The position numbers were made by a program, and so were the translations under genes. Of a stretch of DNA of 64,000 nucleotides, positions 42,690 through 53,701 are shown piece by piece. How positions within the stretch are numbered: position 1 is the stretch's first letter; every line of letters starts with the position of its first letter. The stretch is taken from positions 124,001 to 188,000 of the forward strand of contig OX637340.1 in the NCBI GenBank assembly GCA_951799405.1, read 5' to 3'. This DNA is from Agapetus fuscipes. Taxonomy: Eukaryota; Arthropoda; Insecta; Trichoptera; Glossosomatidae. The notes under the pieces are model-generated. The model ran no database searches. It had not been told where the DNA came from and saw nothing but the letters and a program-made list of their open reading frames with translations.

Positions 42690-42943
42690 CGCTCCTTCGC
42701 TTGAGCGAAAGCCTCAATCAAAGCCAGATCAGCACAAAATTTTACACAATCAATTATTCTAGATATAATTATTAATCTGTTGGAACGCACGTCGTCATTG
42801 AACTTTTTACTTGATTGTCTATAATTAACATCAAGCATCTGTCGAAGTTCTGTTCGGCCTAATAAATTGAAATGCATTACAAGCTCAACTTGAGTTTGCG
42901 AAAGTGCATGCTGTTTAACTTTTATCTTTTTCACCATCTTCAC
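42690..42943 (-). pseudogene. hAT/DUF4371-type transposase fragment
   Basis: Minus-strand residues LGRTELRQMLDVNYRQSSKK and FNDDVRSNRLIIISRIIDCV, ending KFCADL, resemble the N-terminal part of DUF4371/TTF-finger hAT-derived proteins. The frame then diverges. Fragment only. Confidence 0.45.
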
Positions 42944-43850
42944 ACACTTGCGATGCTTTCAAATAATGTTTTTTTTCAAAAACTATTCAACTATTTTTTT
43001 TTATAATGTCCACGTTTACTTTATTATTAAAATTTATCGTCAGAAAATTAGTAAAAAACAAAATTGTAAGTTGTTTCACGATAAATTAGAAAATAATGGA
43101 AAAAATCTTCACGTTCGATGAAAAAACATCCAGCAACTGTTTATTTTAACGTCAACTGATGACGGAATGGAGGTCAACCAAATTCGAGTTACTGGCTTAT
43201 ATTATTTGTAATCAATATCCTACAAGGATTTCATTGTTTTCGAATATCTACGCACGAATAATTATAATATGCCGGCAATGCACGCATCTGTCTTTGTCGT
43301 ACGCACTAAAAAGCCTATAATTTATCCGCTCTCTCCCTCCATATCACGGTTTTTAACCGATCTCAGAAAATGTATGGAAATAATCCATTCAAATCTGTTC
43401 ACTTGGACAAATGCACGAGGAGTAGAACTAAACAATAATATTATGTATTGTGGACGGCGGGTTTGTACTAGCGCTCCATATAATTATGATTTTTTACTTC
43501 AGCAACCAATCAAAACATCTGCCACAAAATATACTTTTATATTTTAAAGTTGATACAATTATTTTATTAAAATTAGTACAAAATCTAGGCAGTACACTGC
43601 CCCGTTGAACTGTATTAGGGAACCGCCTCTGCTTTTTAATGCATTTATAAGATAAAACCTAGTTCCACATTGCTTTCATATGCACGTACGATATGAAACC
43701 ACTCGTACCTACAAACCGCACGCTTAGAGGTCGTTAATCATCAACGATTTGTAACTAAATCTAATTTCCTTTTTCATCAAAGGATGCGCCCACAAAAGTG
43801 GAGGACGTTTTATAATAATTTGTGATTGTAATTTCATCACCTTTGACCTT
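42944..43850. other. stretch without recognisable genes
   Basis: A/T-rich. A 92-codon frame at 43269-43547 is not recognisable. Confidence 0.3.
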
Positions 43851-43851
43851 G

Positions 43852-43995
43852 ATCAACGCAACTAAGTTGCACTTACAGCGTAACTTCTTGCCTGCGTTAT
43901 CCCCAAAGGAGTCGCATGTGGCGATTCAGAATCTAGTTGTTTTTACGGGAAGGGGGCCGGCCTCACACCAACCACTTCAGTTGCAGTGGGGGTAC
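43852..43995 (-). mobile_element. SINE1 3' half
   Basis: Plus-strand spelling CAACGCAACTAAGTTGC, GTTATCCCCAAAGGAGTCG and CAACCACTTCAGTTG identifies the SINE1 3' part. Confidence 0.65.
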
Positions 43996-45365
43996 GATCG
44001 CGAAAATCATAAAGATCACTTTTATCACACAATTCTGTGGGAGAATAAATTAAAATGCTGCATCGTTAGACAGCTAGAGTGTGCCTCATAATTAGCAGCT
44101 GATTCTGCTCCCCCAAGTATGAAACTATACAATATCAATCACAACATTTTACCAAAAATATACTGTTACTTACACGTTCGCTAGATTCACTGTTTTAGTT
44201 TCACGCATTCTTTGGTGAGTTTAAACGAAGGGTTTAATATTGGAAGCGATGCAGTGAAGTAGGCGGGCTAAAGGGAAATTCCCGTAGGCTGCTCAACAGG
44301 GGGCGGAAGGGGAAATGGGCGGTACTGGAGAGGGGAGGGCGGGTGACTGTATGTATTCTGCAGGTGGGAAGCAGTCATTGAAAAACCGTAATTATGAAAA
44401 ACAAAACAAACCCTTTTTTATTATTTTGAATCAGAATTACCGTCATTTAACATTTTTTATACAATCTATAACTATTTTTTACCAATTGCACAGATGAAGA
44501 ACGAACAGATTTTTCAACATTTCATTGAAGTGGTATTAGTCGTCAATAGGATACATCTTTTTTACGATAGTTCATGACTTCGCAGCATGCGAGACATACA
44601 ATGTTGAGAATCTCGTTTCTTCTCTTGTTTAGCCGGTAATTTACCCTGGAAAGATTATTATCGAATTCACATCATTGTCAGATATATACAAAACTTGCAT
44701 ATTTGTTCTCTATTAGCAATAACGTATCAATCTTTAAAGCCAGCTCTGTGGATAGTCTATATTTTTAGATAACTTCAACTTTTTGTTCAGACTTTTTGTT
44801 CACATTTTTTGAAATGTGAAAGGACTATGTGATTTATGAATAAATTATAAGGAAGACTTAAGCATATAATCATGTTAACCTATTTGAACATGTCACAATG
44901 CTATGTCATTTCAGTAACTACACCGGACACTAGGATTTGCTAGCAACGAGGTTGAAAAAGGTTGGTCACAGATGGTTTACGGAAGTTACGGTATCCCTGT
45001 GAATGACGCTGGGAAGGGTTGCAGCCAGTTGAAGGCGCGCACTTACACGTTGTGTATGGTATAAAGCCATAAGGGTGACTGGCGCAGCGACCACAGGCCA
45101 GACGCCATCAAATTTATATGCAGTTATGGGCAGAGGGTTAAAAGCTTTTCAATGTATGCGAAATGGCTTTTGAATACATGATTTACATCCAGGATAACAA
45201 AACAATACATTATTATTTATTGATCCGCGACACAGACGGCCGGGACTTCCCATTTCGTGTTTAAAAGTGATCTATTATTAACAGACGTTAAGTGCAGGGC
45301 TGGCCATATGAACCGTGGGAGTTTTGTGCATTCCATTTTGTGTGCGCTGAGCTTTGCAGGGTTTC
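43996..45365. other. stretch without recognisable genes
   Basis: Mostly A/T-rich, with a purine-rich segment at 44240-44350. No element or ORF I can name. Confidence 0.3.
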
Positions 45366-45367
45366 AA

Positions 45368-45607
45368 TAATCTATAATCCAAGTTGCACAGATATATTAA
45401 ATTTAAGATTTATAATAATGTATTCCTGCAAGCAGACACGTATAAGTTTGCGCTTACACATGTCGCATGTGAACCTACAACATAAAATACCAAATGAACA
45501 TCAGCCCCGCAACTCTTGCCGATCTTCCCTGAAACAGGGGTGACATTGACAAAGATAATCATTTTTTACAGTACGGTAGTCAGCCTCATACCAACCTATA
45601 AGTCAAG
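45368..45607 (-). mobile_element. RTE-B 3' UTR copy
   Basis: Minus-strand copy from GACTTATAGGTTGGTATGAG to the CAACTTGGATTATAGATT tail. Confidence 0.72.
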
Positions 45608-46795
45608 TAATTAACGGATAGGGTTAACGAATAAAATATGTTGTATAAATAAATACTTCGCTGATAAAGTCCGGTCGATAGTTTAGTTGGTACAAAGTTT
45701 GAGTGTTAAACTAGAGGGATTAAGTTTTCATTATTTTTTTTTAATATTTAGTTTTCATTTGTTTTTTCAACCGATATAAATTCAAGCTTTAGAGTTTTTT
45801 TCCTACTCAAGTTATAGTAGGCACAAGTACGATTTAGTTACCTGCAAAATTAAAAAAAAAACGTACATACAACCAGTTCCTTCGAGAGCACTGATCTAAT
45901 GTAAGCTATATAGTTGTCGTATGGCTGGACACCTTATCTACGAAAATAACTAAGTTTTACACGCTTAATGCCATTTTAACGGGCACAAACTAGAACATCA
46001 CTTACAGTGTTCGGAAATCGTGCGTTTGCTGTACCGGGTCCCTTTTCGTGGAACTAGCTGCCACCAGAACTCCGAGGTCGTCATTCTAGGAAAATCTTAA
46101 AAACACCATTCAAGACCCACCACTTCGCCGCAAAAACACAGCAAACGTCCTTGGAGTGAAAAGCACCACGAAACATTGTTGCAAGGAGTCATCATTATAT
46201 CATCATCAAAGTGGTAGGAACTTGTCAACTAAGAATATTCCGCTTAGAAGTGGATTTTTGGTGAGTTTATAACAAAAAATGTCACATGTGCAAAAAACCT
46301 GAAAGACATGATTTTTTTTCTTAATTCGCATAAAACTTGTATTTTTCACTTTGTTTATGCGGATGTATTTATTAAGAAACAGGCGTTAAGGTAAAATCTG
46401 AAATTGCAAATCGTAGAAAGTTGTATCCGATGATAGCTGAAGGCATTTTTTTTTAAATTTTCTGAAATGTAGTTCACGTTGGAACTAACACAAAAACATT
46501 ATTTACAAATTCATCGTTACTCACAATAATTTAAACATACAAAATGTTGCAATGGATTACTCATGTAATCGTCTTATTGTCAAATAAACTTTAAAACGAT
46601 TTTATTTCGACATTTTTCCTTTTCAGTTGATCTGCTCTTTAAGCACGCCTATGAATCATATTGAGAGTTATGCAATCTTGGTTCACACCAGCTTAGTGCT
46701 ATTTAATATGACTTACCGATTGTTTTTTTAAACATTTGAATATTCTTGACAGTAAAGGAAATAAAGTAATGCAAACAATAACAATTTATTTAATT
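45608..46795. other. stretch with a SINE1 head scrap only
   Basis: CCGGTCGATAGTTTAGTTGG at 45671-45690 is a decayed SINE1 head. No other feature recognised. Confidence 0.4.
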
Positions 46796-46881
46796 TATAA
46801 TTTTTTGAATACATTCAAACCAAAACACTGTTTATTTTCACAATAAAATTTATTTAAAAAGATAAAAACCTTTAAAACAAA

Positions 46882-46920
46882 TTACAAACGTTTTCCACCT
46901 AGTAGGTCATCATCAGGTAT
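46882..46920 (-). ncRNA. hammerhead-like motif, PLE type (F), partly decayed
   Basis: Core CTGATGA and helix III AACGTT are intact, but the last base of stem II is changed (GGTG instead of GGTC before GAA). Confidence 0.4.
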
Positions 46921-47176
46921 CTAATCTAATCTAATCTTATCTAAGTTGCAAAGATATGTTACATTGGAGATTCACATTACATGCATTCTCACAACCAGAC
47001 ACGTACAAGTTCGCGCTTGCACATGCCTCATGTGAACCTACAACATAAAAACCAAATCTCAAATGGACATACACCCTGCAACTCTTGCCGTCCTTCCCTG
47101 AGACAGGGGTGACATTGGCAAAGTGAACCATTTTTACAGCATGGGTGGTCAGCCGCATACCAACCTATAAGTCAAG
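46921..47176 (-). mobile_element. RTE-B 3' UTR copy nested in a PLE end
   Basis: Full tail-to-start copy, with an open 73-codon frame (46937-47158) nearly identical in peptide to that at 16787. It is inserted next to the hammerhead core. Confidence 0.82.
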
Positions 47177-47237
47177 GAACTATATGAAGTATAGTTATGA
47201 TAGAAGGTATGATATGAACGTTTGTAATTTGTTCAAA

Positions 47238-47276
47238 TTACAAACGTTTTCGACCTAGTAGGTCATCATCAGGTAT
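47238..47276 (-). ncRNA. hammerhead ribozyme motif, PLE type (G)
   Basis: Core CTGATGA (47266-47272), stem II GACCT/AGGTC with loop ACT, GAA, palindromic helix III AACGTT, cleavage nucleotide U. Stem I is short (TAC/GTA). Confidence 0.6.
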
Positions 47277-47439
47277 GATATGAACGTTTGTAATTTGTTT
47301 TAAAGATTTTAATCTTATTAAATAAATTTTATTGTGAAAATAAGCAGTGTTTTGGTTTGAATGTATTAAAAAAATTATAAATTAAACAATATGAATTTTC
47401 ACAGTGTTAATACACAAACAATACAAAATATAATAACAA

Positions 47440-47600
47440 TTTCATTTTCAGCAAAAGTTTTCCGAGACTTCTCTAACTGCTTGGAGGTCGGCTAGAGTTG
47501 CAGGGTTTTTTGCTTTGTCCATTTTAGATTTCAGTTTTTGTTTTGTAATTTTTCATAATGTAAGTGCACATTTTCATTTGAAGCTTATGTGCGTGCATTA
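47440..47600 (+). mobile_element. RTE-B relic
   Basis: GGAGGTCGGCTAGAGTTGCAG and the following segment match the middle of the RTE-B 3' UTR, diverged. Confidence 0.4.
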
Positions 47601-47791
47601 TCAAATAATCCTAAATTTGAACACAATAATAATACAGGTTTAATTACCTCTTATTTCAGCCATGTTACGCAAAGTGGTAATACGTGACCAGATATATAAA
47701 TTATACAAGCTAAATACAGAAAGGAAACAATTTTTATTTTTGAATTTTATTGATTGTAGAGGCATTAACTTTGTAATCGTTCATCATTAAT

Positions 47792-47957
47792 GATAAAAGA
47801 AAAACAGTTTTGTTTTCGATTACGTGAGTATATTTTTATATACCACAACCGGTTTCGCAAACATCCACCTGATGATGCGAACGAATGTTTGCGAAACCGG
47901 TTGTGGTATATAAAAATATACTCACGTAATCGAAAACAAAACTGTTTTTCTTTTATC
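47792..47957 (+). mobile_element. PLE palindrome, perfect 73-nt arms (family H)
   Basis: Arms 47792-47864 and 47885-47957 are exact inverted copies around a 20-nt spacer. The right half plus spacer make a complete hammerhead motif. The left arm ends inside stem II, as in the PLE at 13155-14025. Confidence 0.88.
47865..47910 (+). ncRNA. hammerhead ribozyme motif, PLE type (H)
   Basis: Best-formed motif in the window. Stem I CCAC/GTGG (47865-47868 with 47903-47906), core CTGATGA (47869-47875), stem II GCGAAC/GTTTGC (six pairs) with loop GAAT, GAA (47893-47895), palindromic helix III ACCGGT, T47902 as cleavage nucleotide. Confidence 0.75.
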
Positions 47958-48520
47958 TTTATTTTTGAACTTTAGAATGTAGACACAGAGAATTACTTAA
48001 CATATCTTGAGATGTTTCCTCAGTTCTTTTCATTCCAAAATCTACAATTTTATCATGAACTTTTGCTACTTTTCACCTGTCTGCTCACTACTAAACATTG
48101 ATCACAATAATTAAACGCTACTTTATTTATCTTGCTATAATTTATCAGTTCCTTTCATTCCAGAATTAGAAATTCCATCGTGGACTTTGCTATTTTTCAC
48201 TTGTCTGCTAACTGCTAAACAGTTGGCACAAATATATACCGCTAAGCTCGTGTGAGCGTAGCACAATGCAGGCGCTTTAATTATAGAGCAAAGCTCTGGC
48301 TAAGTATGGTGCGGCGCTTTCATCACGAGGCTCGTAGCGTTATTTAATAAGCATTAGTAGTTTAGTGGAGCATCAATCATTCACGGGCCGCCATTTTAAT
48401 TAGTCTCGCCCTTAATTGAATTATGAGGGGAGGCCACTTATAAGTTGCGAGTTAATATCTTAATTCAACGTTATTAATCAGGATTATTTAGCGTAAAGGG
48501 TTGAATAATAGATATATCTG
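47958..48520. other. stretch without recognisable genes
   Basis: Two diverged direct repeats (CTTTTCATTCCA...AAATC region at 48018 and CTTTCATTCCAGAATTAG region at 48152) lie near 48018-48230. Otherwise nothing recognised. Confidence 0.35.
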
Positions 48521-48524
48521 GGTG

Positions 48525-48800
48525 GGTCGTAGTCCAGTGGTTAACGCTTCAGATTATTAGTTGAAAGGTAATGGGCTCAACTCCAACAAAAAAAATACAA
48601 TGAAAATTTTATCGGCCTATACCTGAGACCGGCCACGAAATTTTACCCATTTTTTTTTTTTTTAAGAAATTCTGTGCGGGAGACTCCCTAGATTCTAAAG
48701 ACTCTAGGGGTCTATGACACTTGTTGTAGTGCCGCAGAGGTGTACGAGCTTGGTCGACGCTACAAAGCGCCAATACTCAAGCAAGACCCAGATATACGAG
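48525..48800. mobile_element. SINE2 composite: head on plus, tail on minus strand
   Basis: 48525-48605 is a SINE2-like head (GTCGTAGTCCAGTGG, B box GGGCTCAACTCC). 48650-48790 is the SINE2 3' part in the opposite orientation, ending in poly(T). Two insertions abut here. Confidence 0.65.
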
Positions 48801-49264
48801 GACATTAAGTCTTTCTAGAGCCTGCCATGCAATCCTACCATGCCATTCTGTTAACGTGCCCAGATCCACCTGTGGGATGTACCTCCACTAGTTTCTCCTA
48901 CCTTTTTTTACAAATATTCGCTCCAAGACTATCTTTGTAAACTTGCACCTTCTTGAAATAAAAGTGCTGAACCATCAAGACTATTCTTTTCTGCAAATAA
49001 CCGAACCTCCACACCAGAGCCCAATCCTGAACATTTCGGTCTACGGAACTCAGAATCCTTAACATCTCCACTAGTTTTTTTAGTAACTAGCGGCATCCAC
49101 TGCATTGCAGCTTAGGTACTAGAAGCAGGTCAATGTGCACTTTCCCCGATTAATGGTAGGCCTCACCTTTGAAAGTTCAGCTTTCACCTTGTCACCCCAG
49201 TCCTGAGTATATAGAGGTATTGTATGGTACCTAGATGGTTGCCTAGTGGGAGAGTCTCGACTGG

Positions 49265-49336
49265 TTCCATCCAACTACTAGGTACCATCCAACTACTAGG
49301 TACCATCCAACTACTAGGTACCATCCAACTACAGGT
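49265..49336 (+). repeat. 18-bp tandem repeat, four copies
   Basis: Unit CCATCCAACTACTAGGTA, four nearly exact copies. Confidence 0.88.
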
Positions 49337-49387
49337 CCCATCCTTTTTGTGGCTCTCATTGAAAAAAAACAAGTAAAGAAGACATGT

Positions 49388-49640
49388 CTATAATCTATAA
49401 TCTAAGTTGCAACGATACATTGACATTTCAGGATTATATTTATTGCATGCGCACAAGCAGGCACCTGTAAGCTCGCGCTTACACATGCTGCATTTTTTCT
49501 GTAAATAAACCAAACCCCACACGAACATTCACTATGCAACTCCTGTCGCCTTTCTCTGAAAACGGGGTGGCATTGGCAAAAATGAACCAAGTTTTTACAG
49601 CATGGGGGGTCAGCCTAATACCAGCCCATTACTCAATGTA
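49388..49640 (-). mobile_element. RTE-B 3' UTR copy
   Basis: Diverged minus-strand copy, with TCGCGCTTACACATGCTGC and the ATAATCTAAGTTGCAAC tail in plus spelling. Confidence 0.68.
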
Positions 49641-49975
49641 ATAAATCTGAAATGTTCACATATTATTGCAACGTAGATTATAGATAGACCTAAACAGTAA
49701 ACTACGACCTGTCCGTTTGTAAAGCTGGATGGATTAATGAACATTGTTCAACACGTAAAAGCAATGTAAAAATAAGCGAAGCTGAGAAGGTGATAGGGTT
49801 GATGGAATGGAATATTAATACGAAGAGGGTGGGTGTACATTGGCTGCCTAACATCTGGAGGGTGAAGATCTCAAGTGGCATTAAATATGGACGATTAACG
49901 GGGCTCTGAGGGCGTCTCAGCGACTAATGTTAGCTACCCTTGCTTGTTACAAGGGCTGTTTGTTAGTGGTGCCGA

Positions 49976-50053
49976 AACCCTAGCAAAAGTCTAACAAATA
50001 AAACCCTAGCAAAAGTCTAACAAATAAAACCCTAGCAAAAGTCTAACAAATAA
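49976..50053 (+). repeat. 26-bp tandem repeat, three copies
   Basis: Unit ACCCTAGCAAAAGTCTAACA plus AATAAA, three exact copies. Confidence 0.9.
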
Positions 50054-50980
50054 AAAAGGCGGTAACAAAGTTTTTTATTTCACGAGTTGAGTTTAATATC
50101 TCAAGCGCTTTCAACGTACTTTTACAATTTGTTTGGGTTCAATTTAATTTATTTTACACAATTTAGGTCTCATTTGGTCACATTTGGTACACAGTTAAAA
50201 CTTTTGTACATGCCACTTAATGGCTCAGGTTCTAATGCCCCTTCAAAGCACTGCAATCCGTATTTATAGATGACTAAAGCACACTTTGGCATTCACCCGA
50301 CCATGCCAGAATCGTACCGATCAGAAGCTTCAAGGGAACACTAGTATGTACAATCATACAAAGACTTACATCTACAGACACACATATACAAGTAAGTAAA
50401 AACACAGAGACACACAAACATAAACAAACATACACACACATAAAATCATATATTCGTAACAGTATTAACACGTCAGTTTCAAGGGATAAACTGACGAAAA
50501 ACAAAATATCTAAAAACTACTATAATGTGTTCAGGAGAAAGTTGAAGGGAGTGGAGCTATGAAAGGGGGAGAGAAGGGGTAAAAAAAATACATTAACAAT
50601 TTTGCCATTTTGTTTTTGTCAAAAAAATTATATTGTTTCTAGAGCATTTAGTTGTCTGTATTCCGCATACAGAATCAATGCCAAATGTATGGTCATTTTC
50701 GATGCAATAGTCTGCCATTTCGGAATATCATATATCAATTGAACATTTGATAAAACCAATATCCATGAGGATTATCTATGAGTAGTACAACCACGCACTA
50801 CATTGTTTTTGTATGTAACGTATCCATATTCATCTGACAATAAATGCAGCTTTAAAAGAACAAAGGTGTTTGGATTCCTATCAGTGCCTCAAAACAAAGC
50901 TATCGCAACACACAACACAACACTACGCAGCTAACAGCCCTGCTAAAAATGTTCAGGACATCAACCGCCACATCACCAAC
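50054..50980. other. stretch without recognisable genes
   Basis: CA-rich segment near 50380-50440. No gene or element recognised. Confidence 0.3.
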
Positions 50981-50984
50981 ACTT

Positions 50985-51070
50985 CTGCGGCACTACAACA
51001 AGTGTCATCGACCCCTAGAGTCTCCGAAATTTAGGTAGTATCTCGCACAGGATTCCTTAAAAAAATATCC
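50985..51070 (+). mobile_element. SINE2 3' end fragment
   Basis: TCTGCGGCACTACAACAAG through TCGCACAGGATTCC and a short A run, matching the end of 5776-6101. Confidence 0.65.
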
Positions 51071-51111
51071 AAACACACCTCTTAAACTTTTAAACAAAAA
51101 AATACGTTGCC

Positions 51112-51610
51112 ATGAAAATGTTCTGCCAAGAGAAGTATTCATTCCTACATCTCATCATACAAAGAAGAAGTGAGAGAAGACGAGCGCCAGGTGGCCTGAG
51201 ACAGCGGTTAGGCAGAAGCACAAGATCCTTATTTCGTGCCGCAGTATCGAGGTGCAATTTCTATGATGATTGCCGATCTACACTGAAGATGCACAAGAAA
51301 AAGAAGAATGAAAAAATGAAAGATAATAATATGACAATATCTTCCTTCTGTACATCTGGGGCTACAGCGACATCTATGGATGTATCACCGAAGGTTAATA
51401 AAAATACCTACAACCTTCGACCTCGATCAAACAACAATAATTCAACAGTTCGTTGTTCCTCTTTGTAGAGGACACACGTCTCCTGAGGATGTCGGATATG
51501 ACTCCGACGAAACGTAGAGAAAATCGTTCTTCACTTTTGCACGGTCAGTAAAATCCGTTTTTTTTTTCATTTTTTCATTCTTTAAAATGTCTAACGACCG
51601 TAATCATAAT
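51112..51610 (+). mobile_element. PLE fragment (family I): ORF C-terminus and hammerhead
   Basis: A 118-codon frame (51112-51468) with a basic stretch and the ending NTYNLRPRSNNNNSTVR is followed 10-15 nt later by a hammerhead motif, the same order as in the PLE at 13335-13929. A Penelope origin of the ORF is inferred from this context; no GIY-YIG motif is seen in it. A decayed relative is at 11385-11540. Confidence 0.5.
51478..51521 (+). ncRNA. hammerhead ribozyme motif, PLE type (I)
   Basis: Stem I TCTC/GAGA (51479-51482 with 51517-51520), core CTGAGGA (51483-51489), stem II GTCGGA/TCCGAC (six pairs) with loop TATGAC, GAA (51509-51511), palindromic helix III ACGT, A51516 as cleavage nucleotide. 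Confidence 0.7.
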
Positions 51611-51965
51611 TTAAAATCTTTAAAAAGAAGAATATTTTTTTGCCACAGAAAGCACTTAGATAATATTTTGGGCCGCAAAGGTTCTATGTGACTGCCCTAT
51701 GTAATGTACATGGTAGCTTCCTGGATAATAAATGAACAGGTTCGTGTAGGAATGTATGTACGCTGAAGCGATGCTTACATAATGACGCACAGGGACTAAT
51801 AGTTGATTAAAATAGATTAATAAAATAAAATAAAATACTAATAAAAGCTCATGTGAATTGTAACAAAGAAGTTTTTTATTTTAATCTATTAAAATGAACT
51901 TTCACGAAGTAACTGCCAAAAACCTAGATAATGGGACTAATAGTTATTTGATGTCAAATTAATAC

Positions 51966-52481
51966 TGTTATGTAAATATAAATATTGAAATAAGTATGGG
52001 TAGTTATAGTGTTATGTAAATATAAATATTGAAATAAGTATGGATAGTTATAGTTATAAGAATCCTCAAAAGTATTGGTAGGTAAGATCGATAATTATGT
52101 ATAAGTGTAGAATTCTCTAGGCTAAGTAGGTATTTGTTATAATTATAGGGATACTGTATTGCATTGGTAGGTAGGATTTTGGTTGTGTCTAGGTAGTACG
52201 TGAAACATCGAGAAGTAATAATTACTCTGGAACCGTCTGGCGACTTTAGTTCTGGATCATACTGCTCTGAAGAGTATAAAGGTGCGAATGGCCTGCAGAG
52301 CGGGCCAGTATCATAGAGACTTACAAACACATCGAAGTCATCTGATCAGTGAACCAAAACCAAGTGGAATAATCGAGAAAGTAGTGTGAAAATAAATTTT
52401 GTAACTGTGTAAAATAAATAACTATTGAAGAAGACCTGTGTATTTTTAATTTGAAGACAATTGAACCCTAATTTCGTAACA
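51966..52481 (+). repeat. 5' LTR of the gypsy element
   Basis: 516 bp, TGTTATG...CGTAACA. Its first 44 bp (51966-52009) are repeated in tandem at 52010-52053 with one substitution, in both LTRs. Confidence 0.95.
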
Positions 52482-52483
52482 AT

Positions 52484-52498
52484 TGGCGTCAGGTGCGG
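52484..52498 (+). promoter_or_regulatory. primer-binding site
   Basis: TGGCGTCAGGTGCGG starts two bases after the LTR and has the TGG expected opposite a tRNA CCA end. The tRNA is not identified. Confidence 0.7.
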
Positions 52499-52945
52499 AA
52501 TTGTCAAGAAAAATTAAGATCTTCTGTCTAAAAATAAATAAAATAAATTAAATAGTGTTAAAATGAACTTTATTCAAATTGAACTTTGTGTGAACTGACT
52601 TTTGTGAAAACAAGTGTTTAAATAAATTTTTGTTAAAAGAAAAGACGCAAAAGCAAGTTGCTTATAAATTCTGGAACATCATATGGAACATAATTCTGGA
52701 CATAACATAATGACTATTTTACCGCATTGAGAAAGTCATCAAATTGGACCATAGTTTTTTTATTATTGTGTGTGATTAAAAAAATAAAATAAATAAATAA
52801 AAAAATCTTGAAAAATATTACAAAAGAACGTTCCAGATTCATCGAGAAAAAGTTTTTGAATAACTATCCTTTGTTTACAAGTGTGTGAATGTACATTAAA
52901 TACCTACCTGTGTGTTTGAAAGACTTGAGACGAAATAAATAATTA

Positions 52946-53499
52946 CACCGCCGGACAAAAAAAATTACGAATTTACCTGCTACCGCACCGCTTGACTTTA
53001 CTGAACCCTTTTTCTAAGAAATCCTTTATCGATACCTCTTTCTTTTGTTTGATAAATTAAGGACACATAGTGTCCTTAATTTTGTTATAAAAAATAAAGG
53101 TGAATTCACTAAGTATTAAATATTTTTAAATTTTATAAATATGTTTAAATTTTAAATACTTTACATACTTTAAATTTTAGTAATTTAAAATAAAGCGATA
53201 CGAACCTACTTCTTGAATATTAATTACAAAAAAACATGTCTTTTATTATTCCACCACAAACACTGGACCTTAAATGAACCGTTATGGATTTCTAATTTTC
53301 GGGTAATCTGATACCTGATATATAATGCCAATTTCTAACTACAATTCATGAGTAAGTTTTTATATTTTAACCTTGAAGTAAGGAGTAGTCATCACATATG
53401 TCAAATAATGCAAAAAAACTAATTAAATATCAAGAATAATTAATTTTATGTCAATTTTACTTTTTTTTTAGGACTCGTAATTTTTTTTGTCCGGGGGTG
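52946..53499. mobile_element. TA-flanked MITE (mariner-like) in the gypsy leader
   Basis: Ends CACCGCCGGACAAAAAAAAT and, inversely, CACCCCCGGACAAAAAAAAT form inverted repeats of about 25 bp with one mismatch. TA lies on both sides (52944-52945, 53500-53501). 554 bp, no ORF. Confidence 0.8.
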
Positions 53500-53701
53500 T
53501 ATGTACTATCAGACATTATTATGTTAAAAATATTGGTGATTTAAAAATAAATATTAAAAGACAGTACCTACCAATCAGTGTAATCAGATAAATTATTATT
53601 TTGCTAAAGTACGTATTCAAAACAGCTATATATATAAAACTCAAAACTTGTATTAAATAAATTTAAAAATATTTTTGTTTTGAAGTAAATTTTGAAAAAA
53701 A

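Larger units (their letters stand above)
46800..47430 (-). mobile_element. PLE inverted-end pair with nested RTE-B
   Basis: Left arm (AACACTGTTTATTTTCAC...ACAAACGTTTT) and right arm (47280-47360) are inverted copies. Two minus-strand hammerhead motifs are present (46892-46916, 47248-47272), and an RTE-B fragment sits directly after the first one. Confidence 0.72.

Noticed and set aside
47440..47580. independent gene or promoter
   Set aside because: Matches the RTE-B 3' UTR, diverged.
49265..50053. CRISPR-like short repeats
   Set aside because: Simple tandem repeats of 18 and 26 bp without spacers in a eukaryotic context.
52004..52330. 108-codon minus-strand frame, repeated at 59242-59568
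   Set aside because: Lies wholly inside both LTRs; identical because the LTRs are identical. No motif.
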